DNA from: Pseudomonadota bacterium
GTDB lineage: Bacteria > Pseudomonadota > Alphaproteobacteria > Rhizobiales > Beijerinckiaceae
Assembly: GCA_023452965.1 (NCBI GenBank)
Contig: JAEXUU010000820.1
Location: forward strand, 1-7,531
Direction of reading: 5' to 3'
Length of the DNA: 7,531 bases
Made by a program: the position numbers and the translations under genes. Every line of letters begins with the position of its first letter. Position 1 is the first letter of the stretch. Shown one piece after another: positions 1-6,079 of this stretch. The notes under the pieces were generated by a model that was given only the letters and a program-made list of their open reading frames with translations, searched no databases and was not told where the DNA came from.

Positions 1-5
1 TTCAG

Positions 6-50
6 CCATGCCGCATTGCCTCGGCTTCCAATCGAGGCAATGCGGCATGG
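6..50. repeat. Perfect 18-bp inverted repeat (long hairpin)
   Basis: Positions 6-23 are the exact reverse complement of 33-50, with a 9-nt loop at 24-32. The 18-bp stem has no mismatch and would form a very stable hairpin in RNA from either strand. There is no run of T after it on either side within the window, so it is not a textbook intrinsic terminator. It may end the transcript of a gene to the left of the window, protect an mRNA 3' end, or be a dispersed palindromic element. No coding region covers it. Confidence 0.7.
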
Positions 51-111
51 GCACGCGAAATTGTGGCGGGAATGTGCAGCCGATTGATCCCGGAGCCCCG
101 CTGCTCTAAGG

Positions 112-126
112 TTAATCATTCCTTAA
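112..126 (+). promoter_or_regulatory. CtrA-type binding box TTAA-N7-TTAA
   Basis: TTAATCATTCCTTAA matches the full CtrA consensus TTAA-N7-TTAA, and the following C also fits TTAAC. CtrA is the alphaproteobacterial cell-cycle response regulator. The box lies inside a slightly larger inverted repeat (AGGTTAA at 109-115, TTAACCT at 123-129). It ends 19 bp before the ATG of the pentapeptide-repeat gene. That is close for an activator of a leadered promoter, so repression, or activation of a near-leaderless transcript, is possible. The match is seen in the sequence; its use by CtrA is inferred. Confidence 0.55.
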
Positions 127-145
127 CCTGGATTTTCAACCCGCC

Positions 146-1084
146 ATGGCCGACCTGCTCCGGCTCGCGTCCCGTACTCGCTCCGAGCTCCTGCAGGCCA
201 GCCCCTGGGCGTGGCCGCATGAAGCCGCGCTCACCTCGGCCGAGGGACCGCCGCAGCACGGCTCGGACGAGCTTCGCGCGATCCACGCGGCGCGGCGCGA
301 GGCGACCTTGCGCCGCCTTGGAGCCGGGGGCGCGGCCTGGAACGCCTGGGCGGCGACCATGACGAGCCTGCGTCGCAAGGCGGGCGACGATCCGGCCCTG
401 GCCCGGCTCTGGCAGCTGCTCGCCGGTGTCGAGCTGGTCGACGAGACCTTCGACGGTGAATTCGACGTCGCCGGCTTCCACTTCCCGGGTGCGGCACGCT
501 TCGCCGGCTCCGCCTTTGGCAGCGATGCCTGGTTCACCGATGCGAGGTTCTCCGGGCCCGTCGATTTCCGCGACGCGACTTTCGGGCGCGATGCCTTCTT
601 CGAGCGTGCGCGGTTCGCGACGGGGGCCGATTTCGGCGGGGTGCATTTCAAGCGCAGCGCGGAGTTTCGCGAACTCTCCTGCGCCGGGACGCTCGGCTTC
701 GTCGAGGCCGAGTTCTCCGGCAGTGTCTGGTTCCGCAGCTCGTTCTTCGAGGGGCCGGTGCGCTTCCGCGGCGCGCGGTTCGGCTGGGAGGCGGGGCTGG
801 GCGATTGCCGCTATCGCGGTCCGGCGGATTTCGCCGAAGTCGACTTTGCCGACAATGCCGGCTTCGAGAACGCGATCTTCGAGCAGAGCGCGACCTTCGC
901 AGATACCCGCTTCTGCCAGGCGGCCTGGTTCAGCGGGGTGCAGTTCCGCGGCGAGGCGGTGTTCGACCGCACCCGCTTCCTCGGCCGCCGGCATTTCGAC
1001 GGCATCGCTGTGTCAGTGCCCCAGACCCCGGTGGCGACGCAGGCTGCGGTCCTCGAAAGGCTGCGCGCGGCCTTTTCAGGCTGA
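146..1084 (+). CDS. Pentapeptide-repeat protein (312 aa)
   Basis: The protein has two parts. Residues 1 to about 95 are helical and rich in Ala, Arg and Leu, with no motif I recognise. Residues 97 to 284 are a solenoid with Phe (rarely Leu, Val, Tyr or Cys) at alternating steps of 5 and 6 residues, for example ARFSGPVDFRDATF at 133-146. This is typical of the Pentapeptide_3 type, which forms a right-handed quadrilateral beta-helix. The register is unbroken from 97 to 284. There is no signal peptide or membrane segment, so it is probably cytoplasmic. Such proteins often act in protein binding, and some mimic DNA to protect gyrase, but nothing here shows a target. The start at 146 is the first ATG in frame; no clear Shine-Dalgarno precedes it. 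An ATG at codon 72 would remove most of the N-terminal part. The CtrA-like box suggests cell-cycle control. It converges with the GST gene. Confidence 0.85.
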   Translation: MADLLRLASRTRSELLQASPWAWPHEAALTSAEGPPQHGSDELRAIHAARREATLRRLGAGGAAWNAWAATMTSLRRKAGDDPALARLWQLLAGVELVDETFDGEFDVAGFHFPGAARFAGSAFGSDAWFTDARFSGPVDFRDATFGRDAFFERARFATGADFGGVHFKRSAEFRELSCAGTLGFVEAEFSGSVWFRSSFFEGPVRFRGARFGWEAGLGDCRYRGPADFAEVDFADNAGFENAIFEQSATFADTRFCQAAWFSGVQFRGEAVFDRTRFLGRRHFDGIAVSVPQTPVATQAAVLERLRAAFSG

Positions 1085-1089
1085 GCAGG

Positions 1090-1112
1090 CGCTGCCGGTC
1101 AGACCGGCAGCG
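1090..1112. terminator. Hairpin between convergent genes, spanning the GST stop codon
   Basis: Positions 1090-1100 and 1102-1112 are perfectly complementary around a single central base. The palindrome fills the short gap between the stop of the pentapeptide gene (1084) and the stop of the GST gene (1099-1101, minus strand). The GST stop codon lies at the centre of the hairpin. There is no T-run on either side, so an intrinsic terminator is uncertain. A second, weaker hairpin, AAAGGC (1056-1061) with GCCTTT (1070-1075) followed by TC, sits in the last codons of the pentapeptide gene and may add to bidirectional termination. Confidence 0.35.
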
Positions 1113-1704
1113 TATCGTCCTTGGCGATGGTCTGCTGCAAGGCGGGCCGTGTCAGCATCCGCTCCATATAGGCCTCGAAGACGGGCAGGCGCGGCAGGGC
1201 GCCGATGATGTTCATGCCGAAATGGATGCCGCTGCCGAGCTGGGTGTCGGCGGCGGTGAAGCGCTCGCCGGCGGCATAGGGGTGGGCGGTCAGCCGCTTC
1301 TCGAGATTGGCGACGGTGTCGGCGTGCGAGCCGAAGGAGAAGCCGCGCGCCTCATAGGCGAAGTTGTGCACCTTGGCGGCGATGATCGGGTCGAGCACCG
1401 CGTCGGTGTAGACCAGCGCGGTCAGGAAGGCGGCGCGGTCGGCATCGCCGATCGCGGGGGCGAGCCCGGCCTCGGGAAACCGCTCGGTGAGATAGAGGCA
1501 GATCGCGGCGCGCTCGGTGACGACCGTGCCGTCATGGACGATCGCCGGCACTTTCTTGTGCGGCTGGATGCTGCGGTAGCTTTCCGGCGCGCCATCCTTC
1601 GCGCGGATGTCGACCAGTTTCATCTCATAGGGCTGGCCGAGTTCCTCGAGCAGCCAGAGGATGGAGAAGGAGCGCGACTGCGGCGAATGATAGAAGGTCA
1701 GCAT
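1099..1704 (-). CDS. Glutathione S-transferase family protein (201 aa)
   Basis: This is a cytosolic two-domain GST of usual length. Residues 1 to about 77 form the thioredoxin-like glutathione-binding domain: strand-helix start LTFYHSPQSRSFS, the cis-proline motif VPAIV at 52-56, and the glutathione-binding turn TERAAICLYL at 63-72 (E64 in the usual acidic/Ser position). The C-terminal helical domain carries the capping-box region FTAADTQLG at 149-157 with D153. The catalytic Ser, Cys or Tyr near residue 7-12 cannot be fixed by eye: S7, S10 and S12 are candidates and there is no Cys there. Expected activity is glutathione conjugation or glutathione-dependent reduction, substrate unknown. The start is supported by AAGGGA (complement of 1712-1717), 7 nt from the ATG. 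The gene follows the methyltransferase on the same strand after 152 bp and probably has its own promoter near the direct repeat at 1761-1777. Confidence 0.9.
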   Translation of the reverse strand: MLTFYHSPQSRSFSILWLLEELGQPYEMKLVDIRAKDGAPESYRSIQPHKKVPAIVHDGTVVTERAAICLYLTERFPEAGLAPAIGDADRAAFLTALVYTDAVLDPIIAAKVHNFAYEARGFSFGSHADTVANLEKRLTAHPYAAGERFTAADTQLGSGIHFGMNIIGALPRLPVFEAYMERMLTRPALQQTIAKDDTLPV

Positions 1705-1760
1705 GGCGATGTCCCTTTCGGCGTTTCCTCAAGCCATGGACGCGCTGATAGGGGTGCCAT

Positions 1761-1777
1761 GTGTCAGTAGGTGTCAG
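1761..1777. promoter_or_regulatory. Direct repeat GTGTCAG-TAG-GTGTCAG, candidate operator upstream of the GST gene
   Basis: Two identical 7-mers, GTGTCAG at 1761-1767 and 1771-1777, are separated by 3 bp. This gives a 10-bp period, so both fall on the same face of the helix. The near edge is 57 bp upstream of the GST ATG, a usual place for a regulator of that gene. It resembles the Pho box (CTGTCAT repeats), but that has an 11-bp period, so PhoB is not a good match. The regulator is not identified. I could not place a convincing -35/-10 pair around it. Confidence 0.4.
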
Positions 1778-1856
1778 GATTGACCGAGCCCGCCAAAGCG
1801 TCGGAACCGAAACGCGAGTGGGCAGGGATTGCTCCCTTCGGCATCGGCTGAGGAGG

Positions 1857-2492
1857 CTATTTCCTGCGCGCCACGATGAAGGGACGGCTGTCCTTCCCCT
1901 TGCTCGCATGGCGTTCCACGCTCAGCACTTCGAAGCCTGCGGCCGTGATGCGAGCGCTGAGGTCCTCCGCACTGAAGACGCCGGCATAGGGCGCCTGTCC
2001 GATCATCTGCATGACGGGCAGGACAAGTCGGATCAGCGGGTTCATGTCGCCAAGGCAGGGAGTCTTGGAGACGAACAGCCCGCCCGGCGCGAGCAGTGCA
2101 TGGATGCTGCGCAGCGCGCCACCGAGGTCACGGACCAGATGGAGGTAATTGAAGGCAAGGACGGCATCGAAGCGAGCGCCCTCGGATGCAACGGCCTCCG
2201 CCGTCGCTGCGCGGAAGGCGAGACCGGGAACCGGGCCGGCGGTGCGCTTCTCGTCGGCGATCGCGATCATCCCGGCGGATATGTCCGTCGCGAGGTAGGA
2301 TCCGACACCGTCGGCCAGTCGCAGCGCCGTCGTTCCCGTTCCGCAACCGAGCTCCAGTACCGTGTTGCCGGGCTTCAACAGGGCGCGAACCCGCTCCAGC
2401 GTGCGCTCGTATCCGGCCTGATCCGAAATGCGCGACCTCGCATAGCGTCTTGAAGATCGGTCCCAGAAGCGGGCATCGCTCGCCGTGCTCAT
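1857..2492 (-). CDS. Class I SAM-dependent methyltransferase (211 aa)
   Basis: A Rossmann-fold methyltransferase of the UbiE/Methyltransf_11-25 type, complete at the usual length. Motif I is VLELGCGTGTT at 45-55 (glycine-rich SAM loop). The acidic residue ending strand 2 is D70 (ATDIS). FDAVLAFNYLHLV at 108-120 is the strand-4 motif, and LLAPGGLF at 133-140 is the post-motif turn. The N-terminal FWDRSSRRYA is common in small-molecule methyltransferases of this group. The substrate cannot be told from the sequence; a lipid, quinone or other small metabolite is likelier than protein or nucleic acid. There is no membrane segment. The ATG at 2492 is preceded by GAGGGAGA (complement of 2498-2505), 5 nt away. 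It is divergent from the L,D-transpeptidase gene (171 bp between starts) and upstream of the GST gene on the same strand, but the 152-bp gap makes a shared operon uncertain. Confidence 0.88.
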   Translation of the reverse strand: MSTASDARFWDRSSRRYARSRISDQAGYERTLERVRALLKPGNTVLELGCGTGTTALRLADGVGSYLATDISAGMIAIADEKRTAGPVPGLAFRAATAEAVASEGARFDAVLAFNYLHLVRDLGGALRSIHALLAPGGLFVSKTPCLGDMNPLIRLVLPVMQMIGQAPYAGVFSAEDLSARITAAGFEVLSVERHASKGKDSRPFIVARRK

Positions 2493-2605
2493 GCGTCTCT
2501 CCCTCGCGATGCGCGGCTTAGCACAGCTGCCGCTAAAGGCTCATGGTTTCCGACTGCGCTATCCCGTCGTCGCACGCTGCCGTCGGCGCTTGGGGGGAGC
2601 CAGGG

Positions 2606-2635
2606 TTGACCCGGCTTTCCCAAGTCCGGTTAAAT
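2606..2635 (+). promoter_or_regulatory. Candidate sigma70-type promoter for the L,D-transpeptidase gene
   Basis: TTGACC at 2606-2611 and TTAAAT at 2630-2635 are separated by 18 bp, about 30 bp upstream of the start codon. The -35 is good (5 of 6) and the -10 is partial. It is the best match in the divergent gap 2493-2657. No counterpart was found for the methyltransferase on the other strand. Confidence 0.4.
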
Positions 2636-2663
2636 CGCGGCGGGGGGCGTTGCAGGGATGATC

Positions 2664-3221
2664 ATGCTGCGCGCCATTGTCTTGACTGCCGCCGCTCTCG
2701 CTTTCGCTACGCCTGCGTCGGCCTATTCCAACCCGATCAGCCGCGGGCTAGCGGACTTCCTCAACATCTTCAGCGAGCAGCCGGTGCCGCGCCAGGTCGT
2801 CCCCTGGAACGGCAAGCAGGCGCCCGGCACGGTCGTGGTCTCGACCAGCCAGAGCCGGCTCTACTACGTGCTCGGCCGGGGGCAAGCGATCCGCTATGGG
2901 GTCGGTGTCGGCCGGCAGGGTTTCAGCTGGTCGGGCACGAAGACCGTTTCGCGCAAGCGCGAATGGCCGGACTGGCGTCCGCCCGCGGCGATGCTGAAGC
3001 GCCGGCCCGACCTGCCGCGCTACATGGCGGGCGGGATGGAGAACCCGCTTGGCGCGCGGGCGATCTATCTGGGATCGAGCCTCTACCGGATCCACGGCTC
3101 GAACGAGCCTGACACGATCGGAGCTGCGGTCTCCTCGGGCTGCATCCGGATGACCAATCGCGACGTGATGGACCTCTATGATCGCGTCAGGCCTGGGACC
3201 AAGGTCATCGTACAGCGCTAG
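2664..3221 (+). CDS. L,D-transpeptidase, YkuD domain, exported (185 aa)
   Basis: The protein has an N-terminal signal peptide (LRAIVLTAAALAFATPASA, cleavage expected after ASA) and then one YkuD (ErfK/YbiS) catalytic domain to the end. The catalytic signature is present: HGSN with H144, and SSGCIRM with the nucleophile C160 and R162. Enzymes of this family act in the periplasm on peptidoglycan, either making 3-3 cross-links between diaminopimelate residues or attaching proteins to the wall. Which of these applies is not visible. There is no LysM or other binding domain. Start choice: AGGG at 2654-2657 is 6 nt before the ATG at 2664 but directly touches the in-frame ATG at 2658, so I prefer 2664; starting at 2658 adds only Met-Ile. 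The stop TAG lies in the palindromic repeat at 3218-3271. A candidate promoter is at 2606-2635. Confidence 0.92.
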   Translation: MLRAIVLTAAALAFATPASAYSNPISRGLADFLNIFSEQPVPRQVVPWNGKQAPGTVVVSTSQSRLYYVLGRGQAIRYGVGVGRQGFSWSGTKTVSRKREWPDWRPPAAMLKRRPDLPRYMAGGMENPLGARAIYLGSSLYRIHGSNEPDTIGAAVSSGCIRMTNRDVMDLYDRVRPGTKVIVQR

Positions 3222-3271
3222 AGCATCTTCGAGCGAAGCGGGTACCGGCTCGCGTGAAGAAAATGCTCTAG
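3218..3271. repeat. Imperfect palindromic intergenic repeat, carrying the stop codons of both flanking genes
   Basis: The outer arms CTAGAGCAT (3218-3226) and ATGCTCTAG (3263-3271) pair perfectly. Inside, CGAGC (3230-3234) pairs with GCTCG (3248-3252), and GGTACC (3241-3246) lies near the centre. The overall form, AGAGCAT..TTCGAGCGAAG..GGTACCGG..GTGAAGAAAATGCTCT, matches a class of short dispersed palindromes that I know from Hyphomicrobiales genomes, recalled and not searched. It fills the whole space between two convergent genes and could act as a bidirectional transcript end, though there is no T-run. It supplies TAG to the L,D-transpeptidase (3219-3221) and TAG on the minus strand to the DUF3422 gene (3268-3270). 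Confidence 0.75.
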
Positions 3272-4563
3272 CCGTCGCTATGGCCGCGCCTGATGCGGCG
3301 GACCATGCTCCAGACTCCGAAGAGCGCGAAGGGGACGAAGAGCGCGGTGGCGATGCCGACATCGACCGGCAGATAGCCGGCATCCTTGGCGCCCTTGGCG
3401 AGGTAGCCGAACAGGCTGACGACGTAATAGCCGATGGCGGCGACGGAGAGTCCCTCGACCGTTTGCTGCAGGAGCAGCTGCATGCGGGCGCGCTCGTTCA
3501 TCGCTGCCAGCAGGTCGCGGTTCTGCTGCTCGAGCGCGACGTCGACGCGGGTGCGCAGCAGGTTGGCGGCGCGGGCGAGCTTGCGCGACAGATCGGCCTG
3601 GCGCTCCTGCAGCATCTGGCAGGTGCGCATCGCCGGCGCCATGCGCCGGGAGAGGAAGGCGGCGATGGTCGGCCAGCCGCCATAGGCGACCTCGTCGATC
3701 GCCGTCAGGCGCTGGTGGACGATGTTGTCATAGGCGCGGCTGGCGCCGAAGCGGTAGTTCGACGAGGCGGCCTCCGACTCCATCGGCGCGGCGAGCGCTG
3801 TCATCTCGTCGAGCAGGGCATTGTCGGCCGCGAGGCCGTCGGTCTGCGTCATCGTGCCGGCGATGCGCACCAGGGCCTCCTCCGTCGCGCGCACGGAAGG
3901 GGCGAGGCGCTGCGCCTCGGGCAGGCCGAGCAAAGCCAGGACCCGGTAGGTCTCGATCTCGAGCAGGCGCTGCGCCAGCGCGCCCGCGCGTGAGGGCGTC
4001 AGCGCCCGGTCGAGCACGAGGATGCGCACGAACCCGTCCGGGCAGGGCCGGAAATCGGGCGCGGCGAGCCCGGCCTCGCCATCGACGAGCGAGGCGGCGA
4101 GGCTCGCCGGGTCGAAGATCTCTTCGAGCGGCGGAGCTGCTCGCTGCGGCAGGAGATGCAGGTCGACCGCGACGAGATGCGGCCCCGGCTGCGGCAGCTC
4201 CAGCATGTGATGCGGCAGCGCGTTGCTGCCCGGCGTGAAGGGCGTGCTGCCATTGCCCGGCAGCTCCCAGCTATAGGTGGTGAACTCGCTGTGCTGCTCC
4301 CAGCGCAGGCCGATCTCGCCGAGCCGGGCGCGGTGATGCTTGGTGCCGTCGGCCGGACCGGCGACGCCGCGCCCCTCGCAGAAGCGGGCAAGTGCCTCGC
4401 GATCGGTATTCGCCTGCGCCTGATCGGTCATGAAGGCGAAGTGCAGCAGGCGCCGAGGCGTCTCCAGCGGCGCGAAGGGGCGGGCATGGATCTCGGCGAG
4501 GATGGCGCCGCGCGAGGGATGCGCGCTCAGCGTCGGGGCCGGCCTTGCGTCGGTGCGATCCAT
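3268..4563 (-). CDS. DUF3422 family membrane-anchored protein (431 aa)
   Basis: The sequence matches the DUF3422 family of proteobacterial proteins in length and pattern: near the N-terminus HPSRGAILAEIHARPF, then a mixed domain with HSEFTTYSWE, HHMLELP and RILVLDRALTPSRAGALAQR. About residues 307-372 are a long, probably coiled-coil helix rich in Leu, Gln, Arg and Glu. The C-terminus has two membrane helices (about 372-388 and 401-421) and a basic tail (RRIRRGH). The layout suggests a large cytoplasmic domain on a hairpin anchor in the inner membrane. The function is unknown. The ATG at 4563 gives the expected length. The reading frame stays open to 4857, but the extra 98 residues are low-complexity Arg/Ala and would overlap the start of the divergent gene, so I reject them. 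The Shine-Dalgarno is weak (GGGGG about 8 nt away). The stop is inside the palindromic repeat. Confidence 0.85.
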   Translation of the reverse strand: MDRTDARPAPTLSAHPSRGAILAEIHARPFAPLETPRRLLHFAFMTDQAQANTDREALARFCEGRGVAGPADGTKHHRARLGEIGLRWEQHSEFTTYSWELPGNGSTPFTPGSNALPHHMLELPQPGPHLVAVDLHLLPQRAAPPLEEIFDPASLAASLVDGEAGLAAPDFRPCPDGFVRILVLDRALTPSRAGALAQRLLEIETYRVLALLGLPEAQRLAPSVRATEEALVRIAGTMTQTDGLAADNALLDEMTALAAPMESEAASSNYRFGASRAYDNIVHQRLTAIDEVAYGGWPTIAAFLSRRMAPAMRTCQMLQERQADLSRKLARAANLLRTRVDVALEQQNRDLLAAMNERARMQLLLQQTVEGLSVAAIGYYVVSLFGYLAKGAKDAGYLPVDVGIATALFVPFALFGVWSMVRRIRRGHSDG

Positions 4564-4844
4564 GCGATGTGCCCCCGCAGCGGCGGCTCTGCGGCCGAAC
4601 TCCGCTTCCGTGGTCGAGCTTGCCGCAAAGCCCCGGGGACGAAAAGATCGCCATGGCGTCGCATGCCCGGCCGGGCTGGCTCCGGCCATGGCTGCGCGGT
4701 ATCGTCCTGCAGCCAGCTGGGGACGTCCGCCATGACCTCGCGAATCTGGCCTTCGGGCATGCGCACGCGCTGCTGCTGACGCGATCCGGCGGCGACCGGA
4801 ATAGGTTCGCAGCCACCATCTTCGCTCATCCATCAGGAGCGCCC
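4564..4844. other. Divergent intergenic region with a doubtful small ORF on the minus strand
   Basis: This gap lies between the start codons of the DUF3422 gene (minus) and the 208-residue gene (plus) and should hold promoters for both, but I see no convincing -35/-10 pair. On the minus strand an ORF from an ATG at 4829 to a stop at 4527 encodes 100 residues; its first 50 or so look fairly protein-like (for example GQIREVMADVPSWLQDD). It lacks a clear Shine-Dalgarno, has lower third-position GC than the neighbouring genes, becomes Arg/Pro-rich later, and overlaps the first 37 bp of DUF3422 in another frame. I do not call it a gene, but it cannot be excluded. Confidence 0.4.
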
Positions 4845-5471
4845 GTGCCCCTGCCAAACCGCATCCGCCCCGATGGTTCGCTGTTCGCCGATCCGGCGCG
4901 CGGCACGCTGTTCGGCAATCGCGGCGGCAAGTTCCACGATCAGGCGACGCAGGCGCTGCCGCAGCGCCTCTATGCGACCAGGCAGTGGATCTGCTGCGTG
5001 CTCTCCTTCAAGGGCCGGCAGCGCGAGGTCTGGGGCCGCTACTACACCGAGCTGTTCTTCTGCGACGAGGTCACCGCCCTGGCGGCCGGGCACCGGCCCT
5101 GCATGGAATGCCGGCGCAAGGATGCGCTCGCCTATCGCGACGCCCTGGTCGCCGGGCTCGGCCTGAAGGAGCTGCCGCTCTTTCCCGAGATCGACGAGCG
5201 GCTCGACGGTGAAAGGCGCGACGGCCGGGAGAAGCGCCTGCACGAGCTGCAGGCCGAGGGGCTTCCGGACGGGGCGATGCTCGCCACGGCCGAGGGCGAG
5301 TTCCTCGCCTTGCGCGGCTCGAAGGCGCTGCTCTGGTCGCCGGGAGGTTATCTCGCGGCGCGGCCGCGGCCGGCTGGGCCGGTCGCCGTCCTGACGCCGC
5401 CTGCGTCGCTGGCGGCGCTTGTGAACGGCTATCAACCTCTCTGGCACCCAAGCGCCGCCAAACTGGCCTGA
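4845..5471 (+). CDS. Uncharacterised protein with an Ada-like CxxC motif (208 aa)
   Basis: I recognise this as a conserved-type hypothetical protein but cannot name it. Residues about 43-100 contain C50, C51, C73 and the pair C86/C89 in AAGHRPCMECRRKDALAYR. The stretch YYTELFFCDEVTALAAGHRPCMEC resembles the second half of the zinc-binding domain of Ada-type DNA repair regulators (RFFDTPEEAEAAGFRPCKRC). The first Ada cysteine pair is not clearly present. The rest, about 133-208, looks beta-rich (LPDGAMLATAEGEFLAL, LLWSPGGYL, VAVLTPPASLAALVNGY). There is no signal peptide or membrane segment. The start is GTG at 4845, chosen because AGGAG at 4835-4839 lies 5 nt upstream and the conserved-looking sequence begins there; the frame is open further upstream to 4545 but those codons run antisense across the DUF3422 start. 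The next gene follows on the same strand after 107 bp. Zinc binding is an inference. Confidence 0.75.
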   Translation: MPLPNRIRPDGSLFADPARGTLFGNRGGKFHDQATQALPQRLYATRQWICCVLSFKGRQREVWGRYYTELFFCDEVTALAAGHRPCMECRRKDALAYRDALVAGLGLKELPLFPEIDERLDGERRDGREKRLHELQAEGLPDGAMLATAEGEFLALRGSKALLWSPGGYLAARPRPAGPVAVLTPPASLAALVNGYQPLWHPSAAKLA

Positions 5472-5578
5472 AACGCGGTTTCCCTCCCTTGTCATTCGCC
5501 TCCGTTGCCGCAACGTCGCGCCCGTGGATCGCCGACAGCGAAGGCGCGTGCTCGGTCGATCCGGGGGAGGAGATATCC

Positions 5579-6079
5579 ATGTTGCGCAAGACCGTCTGGG
5601 CGCTCGCATTCCTGCTCGCCGGCTTCGGCGGGGGGCCGGCCATGGCCGGGGCGCTCTCGATCACCGATGCCGATCCGGTGGCGGTCGTGACCATTCCCGA
5701 TGCCTGGACGAGCAGCAAGATCGCCCGCGGGGTCGAGATCAAGACGCCGGACGACGAGATCTATCTCTGGTTCGAGCTGGTCGCGCCGGGCGAGATCGAC
5801 ACGGTCCAGAAGGAGCACAACGGCTATTTCGACAAGGAGGGCGTCAGCATCACCGGCGCCTCCGAGACGATGAAGCAGGAGGTCAACGGCAAGGCTTGGT
5901 CCTTCACCGAGCTCAAGGCCAAGAGCAAGGATGGCGACTCGATCATCCGCTACGTCGCGATCAATCCGAACGTGCCGAGCGGCAAGATCATCATGATGAC
6001 CTATTGGGCCTCGCTCGACGGCCACAAGGAGCACGACGCGGCGATGAAGAAGCTGATCGACAGCCTCGCCTTCAAATAG
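5579..6079 (+). CDS. Exported protein of unknown function, possibly PsbP/DcrB-like (166 aa)
   Basis: The N-terminus is a clear signal peptide (MLRKTVWALAFLLAGF... with PAMA at 20-23, cleavage expected before G24), so the mature protein of about 143 residues is probably periplasmic. It has no cysteine and no lipobox. The mature part alternates short beta segments (VAVVTIPDAW, DEIYLWFELV, AWSFTELKA, SIIRYVAIN, KIIMMTYWAS) and ends with a helix, AAMKKLIDSLAF. This order, with a late phrase of the 'I..SL.F' kind, resembles PsbP/DcrB (DUF1795-like) folds, but the match is by eye and weak. The ATG at 5579 follows a strong Shine-Dalgarno, AGGAG at 5568-5572, 6 nt away. An in-frame upstream extension to 5489 lacks a Shine-Dalgarno and would bury the signal peptide. 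I see no promoter in the 107 bp upstream, so co-transcription with the 208-residue gene is possible. Confidence 0.82.
   Translation: MLRKTVWALAFLLAGFGGGPAMAGALSITDADPVAVVTIPDAWTSSKIARGVEIKTPDDEIYLWFELVAPGEIDTVQKEHNGYFDKEGVSITGASETMKQEVNGKAWSFTELKAKSKDGDSIIRYVAINPNVPSGKIIMMTYWASLDGHKEHDAAMKKLIDSLAFK

Noticed and set aside
116..994. Long minus-strand ORF antisense to the pentapeptide gene
   Set aside because: It is an open shadow frame caused by the strong third-position GC and regular repeats of the real gene; its protein is low-complexity Glu/Ala/Arg with no domain.
1761..1777. PhoB (Pho box) site
   Set aside because: The repeat unit is similar to CTGTCAT but the period is 10 bp, not the 11 bp required, and no phosphate genes are nearby.
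1803..1828. GGAAC at 1803-1807 as an EcfG promoter
   Set aside because: No CGTT at 16-17 bp spacing, and on the plus strand it would point into the antisense of the methyltransferase gene.
1761..2453. Plus-strand ORF opposite the methyltransferase
   Set aside because: The minus strand encodes an unmistakable methyltransferase with all motifs; the plus-strand product has no recognisable motif and no ribosome binding site.
4545..4844. Upstream extension of the 208-residue protein (ATG at 4545)
   Set aside because: It crosses the start of DUF3422 on the opposite strand and has no ribosome binding site, whereas GTG 4845 has AGGAG at 5-nt spacing.
4564..4857. N-terminal extension of the DUF3422 protein to 529 residues
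   Set aside because: The extra 98 residues are Arg/Ala-rich low complexity, do not match the family start, and would overlap the well-supported GTG start and Shine-Dalgarno of the divergent gene.
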